Assembly (NCBI RefSeq): GCF_012489685.1
Contig: NC_080046.1
Coordinates: 59,696,195-59,760,194 of the forward strand
Source: Lotus japonicus
Lineage: Eukaryota; Streptophyta; Magnoliopsida; Fabales; Fabaceae
Direction: 5' to 3'
DNA: 64,000 nt
A program made the position numbers and the translations under genes. The notes beneath the pieces are model-generated. The model made no database searches and was not told the DNA's origin. It worked only from the letters and a program-made list of their open reading frames with translations. Positions 43,388-55,288 of this stretch are shown in pieces (the stretch's first letter is position 1; each line of letters begins with the position of its first letter).

Positions 43388-44409
43388 ATATTAAAATATT
43401 TGATGGTTGAGATTGAATCACTGAAACAATCAAAATATCATTTTTTAACCCTATTTGCATCTCTGAAAATTGAAGTATACACTAAAGACAATTTTATAAT
43501 CTCACGCCAAAATGTAGGGTAGGCACTAGTGCCATTTTTTTTTTGAGAGGCACCATACTTTTCTGAAAAAAAAAATAGTTTTAGGTAAAAAATGGTTTAC
43601 TATTATAATTTTGGATTTTATTAAAAAAAATATCATTTTATAATATAATAGCAAGGGTACAAATCACCCAAAGCATGATCTATCTTATATTTTCCGTCAA
43701 GAGTAATCTACACCTATGTCCTCAACAAAAAATCTAAACCTTGAGCAAAAAGATATAGCCATCCGTCAAAAAATATATAACTAACATGCATCAAAAGAGT
43801 TGACATATACTATTTTTACACATACTAATAGCACATTTAGATTAATTTTGCAAAAAAAAATAAGAATTTTGTTTCCTTAAAATCAATTCTAGCACCAAGA
43901 AGTTACTCATAGAGTTTATAAGTAATTTTATTTTTAAAATCAATTGTAGAATGATTTTCTAACATGCGCTATAATTTAAGTTGTGGTTGCGTGTTGCCAC
44001 TATGTCGCGGAATAGCAGACAAATGTAGGTTGATGTGGCCGCAACTGCGGTCCCAATGCGTGACTCTAAAGTCTGATACATTGCAACCACAATTTCGATT
44101 ACAGATCGCAATTTAATACCATTCCTGCAATATTAACAAGTCACAATTGCAGATATATGTCAATCTAAAATTCCCTGGTGTTAATTCTTAAACACCCGCA
44201 TATTCTATCAAGTTCTCCTTTTAATCCCAATCAAGCGAATAAATAACCAAATCCAGCAATAATATTACAAACCATAGTATCTGCCCAAAAAAGGGAATTG
44301 AAGGCAAAGTTCTATTTGATGAAAACATAAACAAAGTCTTAATTGCTAAACATAAAGAACATTCTCAGTCAAGACCAATGAAACTGCTGACATCAATGAT
44401 GGAGTTGTC
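43388..44409. other. Spacer, 3' flank of the CBL gene
   Basis: AT-rich with short homopolymers, no recognised element; around 44000-44100 there is a slightly GC-richer stretch with no frame. No gene seen. Confidence 0.5.
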
Positions 44410-46420
44410 TTAATCATCTTCAACCTGTGAGTGAAAGATAAAACTAGGAAATGTGGTTGTGATTTCCCTGCAAAGAAAACAATTTGAGAGATGTTAGATG
44501 CTAGAACTTAATAACAAAATACTAGTCAATGTTAAACTAAAGATGTGTCCTTGAGATACATAACACACACACACAAAATGCTACCAATGATATAGGGTGT
44601 GTTTGAGTAAATAGTCTAATCAAGTGCTTATGTCAATGAGCATTTATCATATAAGCTCCAAAGCATTTATCTGTAAACTAATATGAGAAAGCTATCATGA
44701 TAAGAAGAATTTTGAAATTTTTCCATAAGAAAAGCAGATGAGAAATTACTGCCTCATTCATAATACTCATAATGAATCATGTCATGGTTTTAACTCACCA
44801 ATTAATAGCATAGATCCAAACATAAACTGGAAAGTTTCCACTCTAAAATTGTAATATCAGTTAGAAGAAGAAACTTACTTAAGATAGGGAAGGGTCATAT
44901 TTTTCAGAAGAGATGGATGCGTCACGACAAGTTCTTTCCATTCTTCCAAGTCAATCTTCCCATCAAGCTTAGTATCAACTTCTTTGAATGTCTGAACAAT
45001 ATAAATACCATTAGCAACAGCTCTAGATAGCAAGAAAGAAATTATGAAAGAAAGAAACAACCTATTAATGCTTCAATAAACCTAGACTTGTGAATATATG
45101 ATATCATGACATCCATATTGAAGTGTTCTCATATAAATGAAACAGTCACCTTGTCAATGATGCCATCAACCACATCATCTGCAAGTTTCATCCCAGATTC
45201 AGCTAGAGTGGCCACCACCATTTGTTTTAACTATGCCAAAAATAAAAAGGATCAGTGTGGCAGCGTATATATACCAGATACATGCTAAAGCACTTTGGAG
45301 AATACAAACTCCAAGGAAACAGAAGATACTCAAGTTTAAGAAAGAAAATTAAATTACCTCATGTTTCTCAATATATCCCTGATGTTTAAGATCATACAAG
45401 TTGAATAAAACTGCAAGAAGGGAAAGTTAGGAATCACCAAACAGTAAAGGAAAAAACAGACAACAATAGAAGCAACATATCACACCCTCTAGAATAAATA
45501 CCCTTAATCCTTCACACAATTGTTTGCTAGAAGATATTTAAAGTCTTAATACATATAAATCTATTAATCTTACAGTCAGTCTTTTCAGTAACTGGTGCAT
45601 TGGGATGAAAGACAGAGAGAGCACGCACAAACGCTCTGAAATTAAGTTTCCCATGGTGCTCTGCGTCAAACAAGTCAAACACCTACAGAATTTAAACAAT
45701 GTACTGTCAGAAATATATTGTAACAGTTGGATTTTCTTTAAAATGCATCCAAAATAATTGTGTTGCATTTTTCCTTCTTCTTCCTTGAAGTGTAAAAAGG
45801 TTAAAAAGAGTTGTTAACAAAACTACTAGAGTACAAGTCAAAGCTTTTACATACCCTATCTGCAAATATGCTGTCTTTGTTGTCTGTCTTGTATAAGGCC
45901 ATCTGAAATTCTTCCTGCCATATAAATTAAGATACTTATGAGTATAATACAGGGATAGGGAGAAAGAATATACACAAAACATCATAACTACTTTATGTTG
46001 TTATTGTCAAAAAAAAATTGATAGAACTACTAACCTTATGGATGAGTCCATCATCAATCATTGAACTGCTAATCTTCTTGTAGAGCTCATAGAGAGCTTC
46101 AATTTCACTAACACTAACTGCATTGAAACTAAAACAGCTTACATTCAAGTCTTAACAAGAACCTTAGTTACTGAAAAATGGTAAAATGATGCAGAATGTT
46201 CATTTCTACCTAACAATTTCCAAGATCTTCAAAGGCCTGAAAAGTTTCTAATATCACAAAATGGAAAGAAGTATGGAAATAATAACGTACATATTGTTTC
46301 TCTTGCAAGTGCTTCCGGATTCCGTAAACCTCTTGCAGGTTGCGGGGGCAAACCACGAGCATGAAAACAACTTAACGCAGCAGCAAACCACTGCTTCAAT
46401 CCGTCGAAGCACCGCACCAT
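44410..46420 (-). CDS. CBL: Calcineurin B-like calcium sensor (CBL2/3 clade), 8 coding exons
   Basis: Exons (minus strand): 46420-46291, 46117-46035, 45914-45855, 45682-45574, 45410-45358, 45230-45150, 44991-44879, 44467-44410. Phases agree and the total is 687 bases, 228 residues (CBL2 of Arabidopsis is 226). The N-terminus [19 protein letters not shown] has no Gly2 for myristoylation but has cysteines at 4 and 18, like the tonoplast-targeting S-acylated start of CBL2/3. Then come [19 protein letters not shown], four EF-hand regions ([51 protein letters not shown]) and the C-terminal FPSF motif whose Ser is phosphorylated by CIPKs. It should bind Ca2+ and recruit CIPK kinases to the vacuole. 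Naming as CBL2, 3 or 6 needs a tree. Confidence 0.93.
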
Positions 46421-48185
46421 GGTCTTTCCCAGAAATCAAAACATTTCCTAACTGCGAAGCAATGGACAACCAAGTTGAACATACATCAGCAGTTTATAAA
46501 AACTTCATCAACATACACAAGTAAATGAGGGCAAGTCAATCAAGGTGCGAGTAAACATGTTTAGAATTCTGAAGAGTTTATATGTTAAACATCATCTACA
46601 ATTTGAATAAATACTTGTACATTATAAACTTGATATCCCCTCTCAACGCTGAATAATTTAGGTGACTACATACTATTAATTAAAAAGACACAAGGCAATC
46701 ATGGCATGATAGGGGTGAACAAAAAAGTTGCAGCAAACTAATGACTATGATAAATCTAGAAAAGATTGCAGATAAACCAAAGCTTCAACAATGATATACT
46801 AGATTCGACATATTGTTTCTCATGTAATACCACAAACAATAGATGAATGATACGATAAGCAATAGAATCTCCGATCATGAATGATCTAATTTACATTCCA
46901 TTTCAACATGCAAAACAAAGAACACCAAAACTTTCTCCAACTAGTTGAGATTAGTTACATGAATCATACGATATAATATCCCATCATAAATTAAGTTTGA
47001 AGATGGAATGTTTAACTTTAAATCTCTATTATGGATTGACATATAATTTATTGGTCTCTCTCTAGCTAGCTCTACCTATTAGACTATTCTCCATCTGGAC
47101 AACTCTCATTATTCATTCCTCTACAGATCTTTGCAACGAATGTTTAGGGTTTCCAATGCACTAGCATTATCACTGCCATTAAGCTCCTCCCTTTTCTTCA
47201 GATCACAGAGCATAAAGAAGAAACCAACCACTTCTTAAAGACACAAGTCAGACTCAAGCAAGCAAGTCTCTTACTTCCTAAACATCAAACACACCAGAAA
47301 ATGCCTTCTTAGCAAGCTCTGGTGAACCTTCAGCAAATCATTCCTTGGTGGAAACACCACCGACCTCTCCTTTGTATTGTTCTTCATCTCATCAACATCA
47401 CATTTGATCTGGTACGTTTGATGATCTGGAAGTTAGAGATTTGCTTGAGTATGATATGTTTCTTCAAGAAGTGGTTGATTCCATCTTGATGAACTATGAT
47501 GAGAAAGTAAGGAGCATAATGACAGTGACAATTGGTAATACTAAGCCCTAAATAAGGGTAGACTCAGCAAACTTCATGGGACAAAAATTATCATAGTTTT
47601 GAAAAATAGTTTTCATAGACAAATGTTTTTTTTCTTTTTATTGTTTCATTTTCAAAAATTATTCACAAATTCGAGTTTGATATTAGACTAGATTCCCAAG
47701 CACTAATAAGCCTATAAATTCTTTCCAATTACCCTAAGAAAATATTTAAAAATCAATCCATCTACTCAATGTCATTAAGAAAGTTATGATTTTCACCTCT
47801 ATGGTCAACAAATAAAGACAACAAAAGAGAGCAATTTTGTAACAAACACTAGACATGGCCTTGAACTGAACCCCTTTAAAATGGCACATACCATGCTTGC
47901 AATGTTCAACAAATCCATCTACTTTGATGATTATTAAACACACTCATGAAGCAAGGTGTTAACTTTCATTGGAGCCAGTTTAATTAAACAGTAGACAAAG
48001 TTGGGGAATTTTAAACAAAATCTCAAGAAAAAGAAAAGAAGCAAGTTGCAAATAATTGAGAAGATCCAATAATGTATAAATTAAAAGGGTGAAAATGGAG
48101 GATTGAAGCTTACAATTCATAAAAAGCTGAAAATGGAGAAGGGGGAGACATGTTTGTTTTCTGTAATGTAATTTAGCATGGAATG
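46421..48185 (-). promoter_or_regulatory. Predicted CBL 5' leader with long intron and short uORF
   Basis: An acceptor (TTCGCAG|TTAGG) at about 46457 and a donor (AATT|GTAAGC) at about 48115 suggest a leader exon of about 70 bp, an intron of about 1.66 kb and a second leader piece of 36 bp before the ATG. The first leader exon has an ATG at 48151; after splicing its frame would end at the TAG just past the junction (13 codons), so it is a possible uORF. Everything here is consensus-based. Confidence 0.4.
47294..47551 (+). pseudogene. Diverged relative of the small ORFs S1-S3
   Basis: A plus-strand frame from PENAFLASSGEPS through DDLEVRDLLEYDMFLQEVVD and SILMNYDEK matches the S ORFs (IDVSEIRELIES.. 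FLQEVVNSFLMYYDQK) at about half of the positions. One TGA interrupts it before the conserved part. It lies antisense inside the predicted CBL leader intron. The extra N-terminal text (SLVETPPTSPLYCSSS) hints that the S ORFs come from a larger protein. Confidence 0.5.
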
Positions 48186-48210
48186 AGAAAAAATAGGGAC
48201 AAGCACATGG

Positions 48211-48218
48211 TTTATATA
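48211..48218 (-). promoter_or_regulatory. Candidate TATA box of the CBL gene
   Basis: TATATAAA on the minus strand, about 30 bp before a purine-rich leader with a good donor. Chosen by position; weak because the region is AT-rich. Confidence 0.4.
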
Positions 48219-49672
48219 CAGAAATATATATTTATTTATTTAAAGTATATATTAATTATTAGGAAGTGGGGGGTTTCCATATTCCATGAGAATTTTTTTT
48301 TTATATTTCTGTAACTGAAATAGATGTGTTTAGACTTTAGATTATGTAAAAAATGAATGAGGTCAGTGTAAGGAAATTAATTCTATATAATTAATATAGT
48401 AATTAATGGTATTAATTAATTTAATTATTAAATTTTGAAATTAAAATATTAAATACTCAAATTACTTCATGATAAAGGTAGTGATTGTAATTAATTAAGA
48501 AATACATTTATTGCTTATTAATTGTCCACATTTAAGAAAAAAAATTGTTCTTATATATCTGTCACTTAGCATTTCAAAATAGCATTAAATTTTTTCAAAT
48601 AATATCATTATTAGAATAATAAATGAAGAAAGATAAAATACATTCTAAAGATGTAAAATAGGAAAATAAAAAAAAATCTGAAAATTAACAACATTAATTG
48701 TGCAACTTAATATTTGTGTATCTTCTCTCTCTTGACAGTTAAATATAAATTGAGGAGTTAAAACTAATTTTAATTATTAATTTTCAATAGTATATATATT
48801 TTTTATTGAAACTAATAGTATTTTTTTTATGGTCAACTAATAGTATGTATTAAAACTAAAAATAATAACAACGGTTGAAATCAGGTAATGCTAACGTCAA
48901 ATTTTAATTATTATATTTCAATAATATATTTCAAAATAATTCATTATTTTTTTTCTATTAACCAAGGTATATCCACACAGTCGATATTGTGAGAGATTAA
49001 TCTTCTAGCAAACAGTTAGTGAACTACCCAACTTACTTGATTAATTTATTATTATTTCACAAATATACACATATATATATATTAATTATAAGGAAATGTG
49101 TAAGTCTATTCAAAAAAAAAAGGAAATGTGTAAGTCAATAGTCATATTTAATGTTAGTTTTATATCCTTTTAATTATTTTTCATATCTTTCTTTCACTTT
49201 TTTGACGGAAAAAAAATTCCCGCAGTGTACATATTAAAGAAATGTGGATGTTTGAGAGGATATATACATATGAGAAAAAAATTGTGTTATTTCAAGAAAA
49301 ACTTGATAAAAAAGAAAAACTTGATAAACTTTCCTAATATAACTACCTAGTAATATTATATTTTCAAAAATACTTTTATGATGTTTTTTTTTAATTAAAT
49401 AGTTGATGATGTTTTTTTTTTCTTTTTGAAAAGTAGTTGATGATGTTTAATATTGCAGAAGTCCACGAATTACATTAACGGTCCCATAGTCTTTTTTTTT
49501 TCCAAGTCAATCACCTGATTGATTGTTTTTCATATTTAAAATATATATATATATATATATATACCTTTTAAACTTTATCATTTATAATTATTTCTATTTT
49601 TTAAAAATTATTACAACTTTGCCTTCTTAGATCTTAAAGTGTCTTGGCTATATATATTATCAAAATTTATTA
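48219..49672. other. Very AT-rich spacer
   Basis: Long A/T runs and short AT repeats (49543-49562). No gene, RNA or clear transposon end was recognised. Confidence 0.55.
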
Positions 49673-50002
49673 TTCCCTCCGTTCCAGAAAGTTTGTTGTT
49701 TTGCACCATTTTTCAATATCCCAAAATGTTTGTTGTTTTAGAAAATCAATACATTTTTTGCTAATTTTTTCCACTTATACCCTTATTTAATACAATTTCT
49801 CTCACTTATCACCTTTCATATTAACCAACCACAACTCTTCTCTGTTAATTACGTTATTCTCTATCTAAGTATAATTTAATAGGTGCACATCATACTAGTA
49901 AAAATTAAATAAGGGCAATCTAGTCAAGTTATACCATCAATAATTATTTTCTTACTCTTTGTGCCACAACCTTAAACTACAAACTTTCTGGAACGGAGGG
50001 AG
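49673..50002. mobile_element. Stowaway MITE (Tc1/mariner)
   Basis: Termini TTCCCTCCGTTCCAGAAAG and the inverted CTCCCTCCGTTCCAGAAAG, flanked by the TA dinucleotide on both sides (49671-49672, 50003-50004). CTCCCTCCGT is the Stowaway signature. 330 bp, no coding capacity. Confidence 0.93.
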
Positions 50003-52574
50003 TATCATATTTTAGATAAGAACAACTAATAAAGTTGTGTAAAGTTGTAATTAACTAAAATTATTATTAATGAAAAGTGATATCAACAAATATAATTTAT
50101 TTAACTATTGCATAAAATTATTGAAGAAAAAAAACTCTCAAATTTAAATTTTTATTCAAAAAACTATAACGTATACATATAAAATTTGAAACATTAATGA
50201 TCCAATACCAACTTGATAACCCCGGACCAACCTACGGGATTTTAATCGGATCGATCTGGTTTGCATTTGTTGAAAGAAAATTATAAACCTAAACAAAACT
50301 AATTAAATTTAATCGGTTAGAATTCTATTTTACCCTAAATCCGAACTAGTCCAACCTGTGAACACTACCAACTATGATGACTAGGATTGAGTTAGTGGAT
50401 GATACATATGATTTAAAAAATATATTTTTAGATATTATTATGAAAATAAAATATATTTTATGTCAATGCCAATGAAGGATGTCCGCAATGTACGTGTGTT
50501 GAAAGAGTAGTAGTCCTTGTTTACATGGGACTACCTTATACCTTGATTACTAAGGTCCTATAGTGAAAAAGTCACATTATGATGAGCATCGAGATCAACG
50601 GACTACAACTTATTGTTAGTACGATATTAGACATAAATCAGAACATATATATATATATATATATATGAGTAATTACCACAATGATAAAGAAATAATAAGT
50701 TGTCTGATCGTGACTACACAAAGCCAAAATTCATAAACACATGACTTACTACATGACCTAGTGCATGGTACCACGCTTTAAAAGTCTCTCTGCGCTTGAG
50801 GCCATATAGAGACTCTCAAAGGTGGCACACACACGAGAAGGGTGTGCCATATCAACAAAACCCACTAGTTGTACATGCATCCACATAAGCATTTTAAAAA
50901 ATTAAGAATAACCATAAAATTTCACATCATAAATGATGTCCATGCACAAATGGCAACATGGTGGGTTAAGGTTGGGTTTTACCTCCCTCAAACCCGAACT
51001 CAAACCTAAACCCAATGGGGATGAAAGCACAAACTCTAACCCCGGACCCGTCGGGCTGTGAGTCTTCCAACCCAAACCTGCTTTAGTCCCCGACCCGACA
51101 CTTAAGACATTTTTCTTTTTTCAAACAATTGTGTTTTACCTCATTCTACCATACTTTTTTGGATTTATTAAATTTAACAATAGTTTCATAATTTCATGTG
51201 TATCATACAAATTTGAGTTCGAGCACGGGTATCACTAATATCAAACCCAGCTTAAAAACTGGGGTTAAAGTACTTGATCTCATTCAAATTGAGTCGGTTT
51301 CGGGTGGGTACCCATTAGTTTGGGTTAAATTTCCTTACCCATTCCACGTGAGTAGAAAAGTAGGATCTTTACAAGTGAATTTAAAAAAAACAGGGGAAAT
51401 ATTTGAAATAAGAAAATTTGAGGGACGAAATCATATATATTTTTTATTTGATTGGGGGAAGTCGAGTTGGGGCGTTCTCCTTCTCTCTCGCTACCAAATT
51501 CCTTGTGATGTTGACGGTGAGTTTAGCGGCTGTGACCGGTGGAAACGGTGCTCCGACGCGGCGGAGAAGATTTACGGAGTAAAGGTAATTCTGCAGCTAA
51601 CAATAATTTGTATGCCGTGTGCATTTGCATCATTGTTGTTTTCTGGTATTTCTACAGCAGATTGTGTTTGTCTTTGATTTGAATGCATGGATTCCTGGTT
51701 AGAAATTACATAAACAGTGTGCTGTGTTGATGGGAAACTTGTAGATTTCCTTCCAGTTCTCTATATTATAGATAACTAGTATAGATTTGCTTAAGGGTGT
51801 TTGTTGTTAAGGTTTTGCTGCTAATGAGTTCTATGACTGTTGGATTTACTAAGACTGATTCCATTTAGTATCAAGTTTTCATTCCCCATATTCCCAGGAA
51901 ATATAAAACTTCACACCCAAAATTCAACCACACCTAAAGAGATAAGGAAACAAAAGAGAGAGAAATGAAAGATATGATATGTGATGTAATATGAAAAGAA
52001 GAAATATATAGCAAAAGAAAGTGAGTGAAAATGAGATGAAAGAGAAAGTAAGGTGCGAATAAATCAAGACCCCATAGAAAAACTTAACGATAGATCGGTA
52101 GGATTTAATAAGCAGGAAATCATTAGAATAGGGTAAAAAAAAATCATATGACAGTTCTTTTTCCTTATTCCAAATTAGAAAGGCGAAATTGAATTGAAAA
52201 TAATATCATACACCCATAGAGGAGAAACTTCCACAAGACATTGAGTACTTGATACATCATAAATGGTATGAATCAAAAGCAAAATGACTAACAAAATAAC
52301 TTGCTTTATTAAGAAAAACAAGTACACACACTCTATTTATAAATTGAAATGCCAAATACGAAACAGAATGGTACAATGCCACATTGCCATTTTTGTGGAA
52401 AGCCACATGGAGAGTCTAAGTTTCTTTGAACTGGAAGCCCAATACCTACCAAATCAAAAGGACAGTATTACTATAGAGCATTACAATTACGGTGAGAATG
52501 AAAAATGACAAGTAAAATATTTTTTCTAAATCCAAGAACAATACCTCATTGTTTCATATTGCTGATGAGATAAT
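50003..52574. other. Spacer with repeat remnants; possible lost exon near 51480-51590
   Basis: Includes an AT microsatellite (about 50646-50666) and a region of 'cccaaaccc/gggttt' words in both orientations (50960-51340), probably a transposon remnant. A GC-rich patch at 51460-51590 looks exon-like (frame 51198-51677 crosses it) but matches no family I know. From about 52170 the sequence parallels the 3' flank of NLR2 (59770-60370). Confidence 0.45.
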
Positions 52575-54999
52575 TCAATTCACTGCACCACAATAAAAAA
52601 AATAAAGCATAAATATTGCAATCTTTATGATTAAACAGTAAAAGTTAATAAGAATGTATTTATATAACTGGAAATATAACACGCACCTTCTTTTCCAAAC
52701 TCGAAGCAATGAGTTAATTTGTAGTTCCCATCATAAACTTGTACAAGGGGCACATGCTTGATGATTTGCAGTTGTGGGCTATCCTGAAATTTCCATGAAT
52801 GATCCAGCTCAAGTCTTTTAAGATTCTTTAGGTGTTGGAAGCTCGGTACCTCTTTGAGTGTGTAGATTTGGCGTAAGGTGAGATATTCCAGAGAAGGCAG
52901 TGCTCCTCTATCCATATGGAAGAATTCTAACCTAAAAACACTTATAAGTAGCAGATACTTTAGATTCAGAAACCCCCCATCATGAACATGCAAAGTGCTA
53001 CCAGCTTCCGTGAAGGCTATATTGAGATACAACAAGTTTGGCAAGTTTTGGATTGACTGGAATGCACCATCTGCTAGCGAGCTCATCTCGATTATCAACT
53101 TAACAAGATTTTGACATCCTGAAAATCACATTGGCGAATTACATTCTAAACAGTCAAGATGAAGCACTTGAAGCATAGGTAGGGCTGTAAAGTGCAAATC
53201 AATTATCAATTCACGATCTGCCAACCCCCCAATAAACACTTCCTCCAAGTGCTGCAATTTATTTAATAAGGAACATAAAGCTCTTTTATGTTGCTCCTTA
53301 ACTTTCGACAATCTCAAAACTCTTAATTGCCCCAGCTTTTCTAGCTCAGTAATTAGCTCTAGTGCTCCATCAACATCTAAGCTCACATCACTTAGAGTTT
53401 GTAGTGATGTCATGCCTCCAATATCCTCCAATGCAGCAAACTTGACACCACTCTCAAACAGAAGATGCCGCAGCTTTCTAAGCTTTCCGATTTCCTTTGG
53501 CAGCACTTTCACATATGTGAGCGTTAGATCCAAGGTCTCCAAGTTCTCAAGTTTGCCAATGGATTCTGGAAGATTCTCTAATCTTGTATTACTGAAGCTC
53601 AAATACCTCAAATGGATTAGAGTCCCCAAATTCTCAGGAGCTTCACAATCAGATTTATCACGTTCAACACCTTCAAAATCAAGTACCTTCAATAGCTTGT
53701 ATTTTATGGGGATTATCCTTAAGAGTTTAGGAAATTGTTCCTCCATGAACTCAATGAAAAAAAGCAATGAACGGATATATGAGCCTTCTGTACTTAACAT
53801 GAAATCATTGGAACTCGTTGCCATTGATAGGCGTCGACTTTTAACACATAATGTTGACTGATCATCTTTAGAAATAAATTGGCAGAAACTTAAATCTTCA
53901 GATTTTTTAAGGATCATGTCACGTAATAGGTCATGGACTCGATAACTTTCACCCCTTGCTAAATCATCTTCATCATCATCAACATCAACGACTTGCACCA
54001 AATTTCTACTCACCAATTCTGTTAAATAACCTTTCGCCACTTTCTCCACAGATTTTCCATTTTTCTCCTTGATAAACCCCTCGGCTATCCATTGCCAAAT
54101 CACTCTCTCTTGTTTAACTTCATAGTCTTCAGGATACATACCAAAATACAATAAGCAAGGTTTGAGAGAGGCAGGCAAATCATCATAACTAATACCCAGA
54201 ATCTTTCCTATACCATTTAAACTCGGATCCTTCTCCAGTTCTGAACTTAGATATTTACTAAAATCTTCCCAAACAAATACATCTCTCTTTTTGGCAGCTA
54301 AAACACCCCCCATGGCTACAATTGCTAATGGTAAACCATTGCATTTGTTAACAATTTCAGAAGATATTTTCACAAGATTTCGGGGACAATTTCCATTCAA
54401 GTCAAAGAATGCCTTCTTACAAAAGAGCTCTAGAGATTTCTTTTCAGTTAAAGGTTGCAGCTCATGTACTTCAATAAAAGAAGATTTCTTGCAATAATTT
54501 ATAACATTCCCATCCCTTGTTGTGATGAACACCCTACTTCCAAGTTTATTATCAATTAAAGCATGCTCAACGTCATCCCAAAAGTGTGTTCCATACATCA
54601 TCAAAGAACACGACATACCTCTTTTCTTGCAAGTAGTATCGTGCTTCAGTTTTCAATGACACTCGATTCATCGTGGAAATGTCGCTAGGGGGAGACTCGT
54701 TTTGTTCTTTGTAAAACGCCAGCAACATGTCCCGCAATATCCCCTCCACGGTGTATGACTGAGACACCGTGACCCATGCACGGTAAGGCCCAGTCGCCTT
54801 TTTGTTGTTGAACACTTGCTTGGCAACTGTGGTTTTCCCCTGCCCTCCCATTCCTACGACTGAGATGACAGTGCGCTCTTCTCTTCCGCTTACCAACCAA
54901 TCAATCAAAGTTTTTTTGGGGGATTCAAACCCCACAACTTCAGTTTCATTCAGGAAAGAGCAGCATCTTGGAAGCGCTGCACCGCGACATCTTGGTATC

Positions 55000-55269
55000 T
55001 GATGGAAACCTGATTTTTATTGATAGAAAACCTAATTCCCAATTGGAAACTAGGGGAAAGATACAAGAGAAAGGGATACCAAACACCCTCTCTAACCCTA
55101 GAAAGAGAACCACTTCTCTCTCTAAACCCAATTCCTAACTGAATACAAAGATAACCTAATGCTCTCTAATCACACTTATTTATAGAAAACATGCCTCTTA
55201 ACCCTCTAACTAACTAACAAACTACTGACCCCACTTAACCACTAACAAGCTAACCCCAGTTACCTATCA
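55000..55269 (-). repeat. 3' LTR of the non-autonomous element
   Basis: 270 bp, no difference seen from 57615-57884 by eye. TG...CA ends in both orientations. Confidence 0.95.
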
Positions 55270-55288
55270 ATACTCCCCCCCTGAAAAT

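Noticed and set aside
51198..51677. 159-codon ORF before the NLR cluster
   Set aside because: Spans unrelated repeat text and a GC-rich patch; no recognised domain or start context. The patch may be a lost exon but cannot be supported.
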